Shown here: positions 4,740 to 9,868 of the stretch, piece after piece
Layout of the letters: each line of letters opens with the position of its first letter
Numbering within the stretch: position 1 is the stretch's first letter
Source of the DNA: an uncultured Haemophilus sp.
Lineage (GTDB): Bacteria > Pseudomonadota > Gammaproteobacteria > Enterobacterales > Pasteurellaceae
Direction: 5' to 3'
NCBI RefSeq assembly: GCF_905207935.1
Contig: NZ_CAJLNI010000070.1
Location: forward strand, 1 to 9,868
Length of the DNA stretch: 9,868 nt
Notes under the pieces: model-generated
The model's input: the letters and a program-made list of their open reading frames with translations, nothing else
The model's database searches: none
Told to the model about the DNA's origin: nothing
Made by a program: the position numbers and the translations under genes

Positions 4740-6485
4740 ATGATGATAGATAAACGCCTAATTAACACAGTGGCAGACAGTAAAAAATGGATTGGCATCA
4801 CGGTGTTATGGAACTGGGTGGCGTTAGTTGGCGGGATTATCAGTGCCGTCGTGTTTTCTTATATTTTACAGGCGGCTTATTTTAACGAATTGGGTCCACT
4901 AAGTGCGGTCATTTTGGGCATCGTTTTGGTTGCTGCTTTGGTGTTGCGTGCCTTTGCGGGTAAAAAATCGGTGCAGGCTTCTTATTTTGCCAGTACGAAA
5001 GTAAAACACGAATTGCGTAGCCTCATCTATCGCAAATTGGCTTCGATGCCGCTTAACCAAGTGAATCAACAATCTACTTCAAGCATTATCCAAGTGGCTT
5101 CAGAAGGTGTGGAGCAGCTTGAAATCTATTTCGGACGTTATTTACCTCAGCTTTTTTATAGCTTGCTTGCCCCGCTCACACTCTTCGCTTTTCTGATCTT
5201 TTTCAGCTTTAAAACAGCCGTAATTTTGCTGATTTGCGTGCCGCTGATTCCAATGTCGATTATTGCAGTGAATAAAATTGCGAAAAAACTCCTGGCAAAA
5301 TATTGGTCCATTTATGTGGGATTAGGCAGTAGTTTCTTAGATAACCTACAGGGTTTAATTACGCTAAAAATCTATCAAGATGATGCTTATAAAGCGAAAG
5401 CGATGGATGAAGAAGCGGAACATTTCCGCAAAATTACCATGAAAGTGCTCACCATGCAGCTTAACTCGGTATCACTAATGGATTTACTTGCTTATGGTGG
5501 TGCAGCAATTGGGATTTTAACGGCTTTGTTGCAATTCCAAGCCGATCAATTAACTGTATTAGGTGTCATTTTATTTATTCTGCTTTCTTCTGAATTCTTT
5601 ATTCCACTTCGTTTATTGGGTTCTTTCTTCCATGTGGCGATGAATGGTAAAGCGGCATCAGATAAGATATTCACATTGTTAGATACGCCCGTGGAAACTC
5701 AAACACAAGCGGTCGATTTTGCAGCGAAAAATGCTATTCAAGTGGATATTCAAGATCTGCATTTTTCTTATAGTGAAGAGAAGCCTGCGATTGTTGGCTT
5801 AGATTTAAGCATCTTACCAAATCAGCTTACGGTCTTTGTGGGTAAAAGTGGTTGTGGTAAATCTACCTTGGTTTCATTGCTAATGGGCTTTAATAAGGCG
5901 CTACAAGGCAAAATTCTATTCAACGGCCAAGAAATTCAAGAGATTAATCGTCATTCGTTTTATGAAAAAGTCTCTTTGGTGAGCCATAGCAGTTATGTGT
6001 TTAAAGGTACGCTACGTGAAAATATGACCATGGCGAAAATCGATGCTACAGATGAACAAATTTATGCGTGTTTAGAACAAGTCAATCTGGCGCAATTCGT
6101 TCGAGATAATGGTGGATTAGATATGCCATTATTAAGTCGTGGCGCAAATTTATCTGGCGGTCAAATTCAACGTTTAGCTTTAGCACGCGCGTTATTACAC
6201 AATGCGGCGCTTTATATTTTTGACGAAGCGACCAGTAACATTGATGTGGAAAGCGAAGAAATTATTTTGCAGTTCATTCAACAATTTAAACAACAAAAAA
6301 CCATTGTGATGATTTCCCACCGCTTGGCCAATGCCGTGAATGCCGACTGCATTAACGTGCTTGAACAAGGCAAATTGATTGAGCAAGGCACGCATAAAGA
6401 CCTCATGGCAAAACAGGGTGCGTATGCAGAAATGTTCCAACAACAAAAAGATTTAGAACAAATTAGAGAGGTGGCAAATGCGTAA
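4740..6485 (+). CDS. CydD-like ABC exporter half-transporter (first subunit)
   Basis: This is a fused permease-ATPase half-transporter of 581 residues. Six membrane helices lie near 18-43, 51-72, 137-156, 159-178, 244-264 and 272-291. The nucleotide-binding domain has A-loop Y344, Walker A GKSGCGKST (368-376), signature LSGGQ (471-475), Walker B with D495 and E496, and switch H527. The Q-loop position has H416 instead of glutamine. The start is ATG 4740, placed 8 nt after AGGAG (4727-4731); a TTG 21 nt upstream extends the frame but lacks a ribosome site. It overlaps the next gene, so the two proteins should form a heterodimer in the inner membrane. The closest known type is CydDC, the cysteine/glutathione exporter needed for cytochrome bd assembly, but identity to true CydD is not clear and the substrate is unknown. 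I recall a similar uncharacterised pair in H. influenzae (HI_0663/HI_0664), not verified. Confidence 0.85.
   Translation: MMIDKRLINTVADSKKWIGITVLWNWVALVGGIISAVVFSYILQAAYFNELGPLSAVILGIVLVAALVLRAFAGKKSVQASYFASTKVKHELRSLIYRKLASMPLNQVNQQSTSSIIQVASEGVEQLEIYFGRYLPQLFYSLLAPLTLFAFLIFFSFKTAVILLICVPLIPMSIIAVNKIAKKLLAKYWSIYVGLGSSFLDNLQGLITLKIYQDDAYKAKAMDEEAEHFRKITMKVLTMQLNSVSLMDLLAYGGAAIGILTALLQFQADQLTVLGVILFILLSSEFFIPLRLLGSFFHVAMNGKAASDKIFTLLDTPVETQTQAVDFAAKNAIQVDIQDLHFSYSEEKPAIVGLDLSILPNQLTVFVGKSGCGKSTLVSLLMGFNKALQGKILFNGQEIQEINRHSFYEKVSLVSHSSYVFKGTLRENMTMAKIDATDEQIYACLEQVNLAQFVRDNGGLDMPLLSRGANLSGGQIQRLALARALLHNAALYIFDEATSNIDVESEEIILQFIQQFKQQKTIVMISHRLANAVNADCINVLEQGKLIEQGTHKDLMAKQGAYAEMFQQQKDLEQIREVANA
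4901..4909 (+). repeat. DNA uptake signal sequence inside the first ABC gene
   Basis: AAGTGCGGT followed by CATTTTGG and CGTTTTGG, a fair match to the extended motif. It encodes part of the periplasmic loop and second membrane helix. Confidence 0.88.
5705..5713 (+). repeat. Apl-type uptake core, single copy
   Basis: ACAAGCGGT is the core used by the Actinobacillus pleuropneumoniae branch rather than the Haemophilus branch. It is followed by CGATTTT. With nine Hin-type cores and only this one Apl-type core in the window, chance is a real possibility. Confidence 0.3.
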
Positions 6486-8136
6486 AAATGGTTTTGTTGT
6501 AATGGGGCATTTGTTGAAATTAGTGACTCCATTGGCGCATATCATGGCGTTTACTATCACCATGGGAACGCTCGGCTTTCTGGCTGCCATCTTTATTATG
6601 GTACTTGGGGCGATGGGTTTAGTGAATTTATTAAACTTTGACACCCATTTAAGTTTTTCTGGAATTTTGACCGCACTTATCGTGTTAGCGGTGGCTCGTG
6701 GCGCATTGCGTTATTTAGAGCAAATGTCAGGACACTATATTGCTTTTAAATTATTGGCATTATTGCGTGATAAAGTGTTTTCCTCTTTGCGCCGTTTGGC
6801 TTTTGTGAAGTTGCAAGATAAACAAGCGGGGCAATTAGTGTCCTTGGTGACAAATGATATCGAATTGCTCGAAGTGTTCTATGCGCACACCATTGCACCA
6901 ATTATGATCGCGTTCTTTACTTCTGCAATTTTATTGTTGGTCTTTGGGCACCTTTCTGGCTGGTTTGTACTTGTGGCATTGTCTGCGTATCTAACGGTGG
7001 GTGTGATTCTACCCATTATCACCACTAAATTAGCGCGTGAAGATGGCAGACGCTATCGTGAGCTAGTGGGGGAAATGAATGACTTCTTCCTCGACAGTGT
7101 GCGTGGTATGAAAGAAATCCAACTTTTTGGCTATGCGAAACAACGTTTAGATGAAATTCAACAACGCAGCCAAAAAATCGATACGGCTTTTGAACGCATT
7201 AAAGACCAAGAAGCGAAAGTACGTGTTTACACTGAAGTGGCGGTATCGGCGTTTAACATCCTTATGTTATTCACCGGCTTAATTTTGTTTAGTCTAGATA
7301 AGATTGATTTTTCTGCCTTTTTAATCGGTGTGATTTTATTGATGTCGAGTTACGGTCCCGTTATTGCGTTAAGTAACCTTTCAAGTAACTTGTTACAAAC
7401 CTTGGCTTCAGGTGAGCGAGTATTGAACTTGTTGGCAGAAGAACCCGAATTAAAAGACGTAGAAAGTGCGGTCGATTTGAAGGATGTTTCTCGCATTAAT
7501 GTTGAGAACGTAAGTTTTGCTTATGGTGAAGAACAAATTTTATCGGATGTCAGCTTATCTGTGAAAAAGGGTGAAATCCTAGGGATTCACGGCAGAAGTG
7601 GTAGCGGTAAAAGTACCCTGTTAAAACTGCTGATGCGTTTTTACGATCCTAAATCGGGTAGCATTAAAATTAACGGCGAAACTTTACCGAATATCAACAC
7701 CCGTAGTTTGCGAGACAATATAGCGTACATTACTCAGCAAACCTATATTTTCAACGAAACCATCGAGGAAAATATTCGCCTTGCGCGCCGTGATGCCACG
7801 TTAGAAGAAATGATGGAAGCAGCGAAGAAAGCATCAATTCATGATTTCATTTTAAGCTTGCCAGAAGGCTATCAAACGAAAATGACGGAATTAGGCGGTA
7901 ACCTCTCTGATGGTGAAAAACAACGTATCGGTATTGCTCGTGCATTCTTACACAACGCACCGATTATTTTACTTGATGAACCAACCAGTAATTTGGATAG
8001 CTTAAACGAGGCGATGATTTTGAAATCGTTATTGAATGTGAAAGCAGAAAAATTGATTATTCTTGTGAGTCATCGTCAATCGACTATGGCTATTTGTGAT
8101 CAGGTGATTGGCATTGAGAATGGTAGAATGTCGTAA
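6478..8136 (+). CDS. CydC-like ABC exporter half-transporter (second subunit)
   Basis: The 552-residue product is the partner of the preceding gene. Six membrane helices lie near 20-48, 59-78, 137-157, 161-181, 254-273 and 278-297. The ATPase domain has Walker A GRSGSGKST (372-380), Q-loop Q420, Walker B with D500 and E501, and switch H532. The signature motif is LSDGE (476-480) rather than LSGGQ. The ATG overlaps the upstream stop codon by 8 nt (ATGCGTAA), and GAGG at 6468-6471 gives a 6-nt spacing, so translation is coupled and subunits should be made in equal amounts. The fold is that of CydC and other type IV exporters; the substrate cannot be read from sequence. A bidirectional terminator follows at once. 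Confidence 0.85.
   Translation: MRKNGFVVMGHLLKLVTPLAHIMAFTITMGTLGFLAAIFIMVLGAMGLVNLLNFDTHLSFSGILTALIVLAVARGALRYLEQMSGHYIAFKLLALLRDKVFSSLRRLAFVKLQDKQAGQLVSLVTNDIELLEVFYAHTIAPIMIAFFTSAILLLVFGHLSGWFVLVALSAYLTVGVILPIITTKLAREDGRRYRELVGEMNDFFLDSVRGMKEIQLFGYAKQRLDEIQQRSQKIDTAFERIKDQEAKVRVYTEVAVSAFNILMLFTGLILFSLDKIDFSAFLIGVILLMSSYGPVIALSNLSSNLLQTLASGERVLNLLAEEPELKDVESAVDLKDVSRINVENVSFAYGEEQILSDVSLSVKKGEILGIHGRSGSGKSTLLKLLMRFYDPKSGSIKINGETLPNINTRSLRDNIAYITQQTYIFNETIEENIRLARRDATLEEMMEAAKKASIHDFILSLPEGYQTKMTELGGNLSDGEKQRIGIARAFLHNAPIILLDEPTSNLDSLNEAMILKSLLNVKAEKLIILVSHRQSTMAICDQVIGIENGRMS
6670..6678 (-). repeat. DNA uptake signal sequence inside the second ABC gene
   Basis: The complement reads AAGTGCGGT followed by CAAAATTCC and then AAAAACTT, matching the extended motif. 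It falls in a membrane helix of the protein. Confidence 0.9.
7464..7472 (+). repeat. DNA uptake signal sequence inside the second ABC gene
   Basis: AAGTGCGGT followed by CGATTTG; the second A/T block is poor. It lies in the linker between membrane and ATPase domains. Confidence 0.85.
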
Positions 8137-8145
8137 GGCAGTGAG

Positions 8146-8176
8146 AAAAAGAGCGGTCAAATTGACCGCTCTTTTT
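8146..8176. terminator. Bidirectional terminator between convergent genes
   Basis: AAAAAGAGCGGTC (8146-8158) pairs with GACCGCTCTTTTT (8164-8176) around AAATT. There is a T-run on each strand, so it can end both the ABC operon and coaA. The coaA stop codon (complement of 8176-8178) touches the outer base of the stem. The arms differ from uptake sequences by one base each, in a compensating way. Confidence 0.92.
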
Positions 8177-9111
8177 TATTTTCTTAATTTCACTAACTCA
8201 ACTTCGTGATTTTCACCTTTTCTAAGAATCAGATTAGCGCGTTCACGAGTTGGCAGAATGTTTTGTTTTAAATTCAATCCATTAATGTTATCCCAAATGT
8301 TGCTGGCTGTTTCAATGGCTTCTTGCTCAGAGAGATTCGCATAATGTTTAAAATAGGAATCTGGATTAGTGAAAGCACTTTGGCGGAATTTTAAAAATCG
8401 CTTGATGTACCATTCTTTAAGTAAATTCTCGTCAGCATCAACATAAATGGAGAAGTCCACAAAATCAGATACGAAGGTTTGATTCGCTTTATTTGAACCT
8501 GTTTGGAGAACATTTAACCCTTCTAAAATTAAAATATCCGGTTGATCGACAATATCAAATTTATCAGGAACGATATCGTAAGTCAGATGAGAATAAATAG
8601 GCGACTTTACCGATGGCTTGCCTGATTTGATATCAGCTAAAAAACGAATTAATTTGGCCGTATCATAAGAAATAGGGAAGCCTTTTTTCTGTAGCAAATC
8701 ATCTTTTTTCAGTTTTTCTAATGGATACAGGAAACCATCGGTAGTGATTAAATCGACTTTTCGTTCAGTAGGCCAATGAGTTAGTAGCGATTGCAAAATA
8801 CGTGCCGATGTACTTTTCCCAACCGCAACACTACCCGCGATACTAATGATGTAAGGGACTTTAGGGCTTTGTCCGCCAAGAAAACGATTCAAAACGGTTT
8901 GGCGGCGAAGGTTTTCGTCAATGTAATAGTTAATAAGACGTGCGAGTGGCAAGTAAATGGTGCTCACTTCATCGAGAGAAAGCTCTTCATTAAAACCTAA
9001 AAGCGGTTTGAGATCTTGCTCCGTTAATTTTAGCGGAACAGATTTTCTTAATTCAGCCCATTGCTGACGGCTAAAGTTCAGAAAGGGCGTTAGTTGTTCA
9101 GTAATTTCCAC
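8176..9111 (-). CDS. coaA: Pantothenate kinase, type I
   Basis: CoaA phosphorylates pantothenate with ATP, the first and rate-controlling step of coenzyme A synthesis in the cytosol. The 311-residue length matches Haemophilus CoaA. Visible are the P-loop GSVAVGKST (93-101, with K99), the TTDGFLYP segment (D125 corresponds to the E. coli catalytic D127), the substrate-site block PIYSHLTYD (171-179, with H175 and Y178), ILEGLNVLQ (195-203, E197) and the C-terminal LPTRERANLIL helix. Known family enzymes are feedback-inhibited by CoA. The start is GTG at 9111-9109. No other methionine codon occurs in the gene, and an in-frame TAA lies three codons upstream, so GTG is the only sensible start; there is no clear Shine-Dalgarno motif. 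It converges with the ABC operon and diverges from the tRNA-tuf unit, the same layout as in E. coli. Confidence 0.98.
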   Translation of the reverse strand: MEITEQLTPFLNFSRQQWAELRKSVPLKLTEQDLKPLLGFNEELSLDEVSTIYLPLARLINYYIDENLRRQTVLNRFLGGQSPKVPYIISIAGSVAVGKSTSARILQSLLTHWPTERKVDLITTDGFLYPLEKLKKDDLLQKKGFPISYDTAKLIRFLADIKSGKPSVKSPIYSHLTYDIVPDKFDIVDQPDILILEGLNVLQTGSNKANQTFVSDFVDFSIYVDADENLLKEWYIKRFLKFRQSAFTNPDSYFKHYANLSEQEAIETASNIWDNINGLNLKQNILPTRERANLILRKGENHEVELVKLRK

Positions 9112-9184
9112 GGTGCTTTATATCTAGAGTGAAAAAAATTGGACAAAATATACCCTATAAATGCGTTGTGATCATCGTTTTTTA

Positions 9185-9204
9185 TTAAAAGTGGTGACTT
9201 TTAA
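9185..9204. repeat. 8-bp perfect palindrome in the coaA/tRNA intergenic region
   Basis: TTAAAAGT (9185-9192) and ACTTTTAA (9197-9204) flank a GGTG loop. A second, smaller repeat overlaps it: AAGCAA (9204-9209) with TTGCTT (9222-9227). No T-run or gene end is near, so an operator or structured leader of coaA is more likely than a terminator. No regulator is recognisable. Confidence 0.4.
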
Positions 9205-9246
9205 AGCAAGAATGAGGCTTTTTGCTTGTAAATTAGACGAATAGTT

Positions 9247-9274
9247 AAAAAAAACGCATTTTTCATAAAAAAAA
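9247..9274 (+). promoter_or_regulatory. Phased A/T tracts, UP-element-like
   Basis: A8 (9247-9254), T5 (9259-9263) and A8 (9267-9274) have centres about 10 bp apart, i.e. once per helical turn, just upstream of the -35 of the tRNA promoter. Such tracts bend DNA and bind the RNA polymerase alpha subunits in strong stable-RNA promoters. Confidence 0.5.
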
Positions 9275-9275
9275 C

Positions 9276-9303
9276 TTGTCAGGCATAAAATTTTCCATAT
9301 AAT
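9276..9303 (+). promoter_or_regulatory. Promoter of the tRNA-tuf operon
   Basis: TTGTCA (9276-9281) and a perfect TATAAT (9298-9303) are 16 bp apart. The bases after the -10 (ACGCCTCAC) are C/G-rich, the discriminator type associated with growth-rate and ppGpp control of stable RNA. Transcription should start near 9310, leaving a short leader before the first tRNA. Confidence 0.85.
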
Positions 9304-9325
9304 ACGCCTCACTTGCTTACAACAC

Positions 9326-9401
<76 letters not shown>

Positions 9402-9418
9402 TCCTTTAGTAAACAAGT

Positions 9419-9530
9419 ATTCATTTAGCGTGGAGGGGTTCCCGAGCGGCCAAAGGGGGCAGACTGTAAATCTGTTGGCTCAGCCTTCGAAGGTTCGAAT
9501 CCTTCTCCCTCCACCATTTTCTAAATGAAT
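9419..9530 (+). repeat. 10-bp inverted repeat bracketing tRNA-Tyr
   Basis: ATTCATTTAG (9419-9428) in the 5' spacer is perfectly complementary to CTAAATGAAT (9521-9530) in the 3' spacer. The repeats lie 3 nt before and 4 nt after the mature tRNA-Tyr ends. In the precursor they can pair and extend the acceptor stem, possibly guiding end processing. Confidence 0.6.
9432..9516 (+). tRNA. tRNA-Tyr (GUA)
   Basis: An 85-nt class II tRNA with a long variable arm. The acceptor stem GGAGGGG pairs with TCCCTCC (one G-T), the anticodon stem AGA/TCT encloses CTGTAAA (anticodon GTA), the T-loop is TTCGAAT, and CCA is encoded. Position matches E. coli tyrU. Confidence 0.97.
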
Positions 9531-9557
9531 TCTGATGGGACAGATGAATTTAGGACT

Positions 9558-9632
<75 letters not shown>

Positions 9633-9635
9633 AAC

Positions 9636-9711
9636 GCTGATATAGCTCAGTTGGTAGAGCGCACCCTTGGTAAGGGTGAGGTCGGCGGTTCAAATCCGCC
9701 TATCAGCACCA
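9636..9711 (+). tRNA. tRNA-Thr (GGU)
   Basis: A 76-nt cloverleaf with acceptor GCTGATA/TATCAGC, anticodon stem CACCC/GGGTG around TTGGTAA (anticodon GGT), T-loop TTCAAAT and encoded CCA. It is nearly identical to E. coli thrT and is the last tRNA before tuf. Confidence 0.97.
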
Positions 9712-9815
9712 GCCTTCCAAATTCCTCTTTCCTTTATTAAATAGTAATGATTTTATTGGTTAATGTGGTTTAATTTACCCATCGATAACCGTGTCTATTT
9801 AGAGGGACTCTTTAA

Positions 9816-9868
9816 ATGTCTAAAGAAAAATTTGAACGTACAAAACCGCACGTAAACGTGGGTACAAT
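9816..9868 (+). CDS. tuf: Elongation factor Tu (5' end only)
   Basis: The 17 full codons encode the start of EF-Tu, MSKEKFERTKPHVNVGT, and the next bases (AT) fit the isoleucine that precedes the GHVDHGKT P-loop beyond the window. EF-Tu is the GTPase that brings aminoacyl-tRNA to the ribosome. The ATG follows a strong GAGGGA (9802-9807) with 8-nt spacing. It is 104 nt downstream of tRNA-Thr (GGU) with no terminator between, so it should be co-transcribed with the tRNAs as in the E. coli tufB operon. The frame is cut off by the window edge, not broken. Confidence 0.97.
   Translation, partial: MSKEKFERTKPHVNVGT

Noticed and set aside
8791..9000. 69-codon plus-strand frame
   Set aside because: It lies antisense inside coaA and has no ribosome site or recognisable protein features.
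9712..9815. Separate promoter or terminator between the last tRNA and tuf
   Set aside because: No hairpin with a T-run and no convincing -35/-10 pair; only a 5-bp repeat (GGTTA 9758-9762, TAACC 9786-9790) is visible.

Overview
The window is a chromosomal segment of a Haemophilus-like member of the Pasteurellaceae. The evidence is nine perfect Hin-type DNA uptake signal sequences (core AAGTGCGGT or its complement), a GyrB that reads as a Haemophilus protein, and the arrangement coaA // tRNA-Thr, Tyr, Gly, Thr, tuf. It is low in G+C and looks like core genome. I see no integrase, transposase, CRISPR array or phage gene. H. parainfluenzae or a close relative is my best guess, but species is not proven.

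Layout. Positions 1-427 are a divergent regulatory region. It holds the first codons of an unidentified leftward gene at the left edge and two perfect FNR-type palindromes, one correctly placed for each direction. Positions 428-1884 are a two-gene unit, a LemA-family membrane protein plus a DUF3137-like membrane protein, closed by a strong terminator. Positions 2061-4487 are gyrB with its own extended -10 promoter, ending in a terminator built from two inverted uptake sequences. Positions 4740-8136 are two overlapping genes for a heterodimeric ABC exporter resembling CydD/CydC. They are preceded by a promoter-like element and a second intrinsic terminator right before the ribosome binding site, so a small RNA or an attenuated leader is possible. 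A bidirectional terminator separates them from the convergent coaA (8176-9111, minus strand). Positions 9276-9868 carry a strong stable-RNA-type promoter, four tRNA genes and the start of tuf.

How the genes fit together. GyrB supplies the ATPase half of DNA gyrase. CoaA performs the committed step of coenzyme A synthesis. The tRNA-tuf unit couples four tRNAs to the factor (EF-Tu) that delivers them to the ribosome, in the same order as E. coli thrU-tyrU-glyT-thrT-tufB beside coaA. The ABC pair is probably an exporter of a small thiol or similar substrate. The LemA/DUF3137 pair has no established function; its promoter region suggests control by oxygen through FNR. No wholly new system stands out. 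The best leads are the paired FNR boxes, the possible leader RNA before the ABC genes, the clustered ATP-site deviations in the ABC pair, and a 10-bp stem bracketing tRNA-Tyr.
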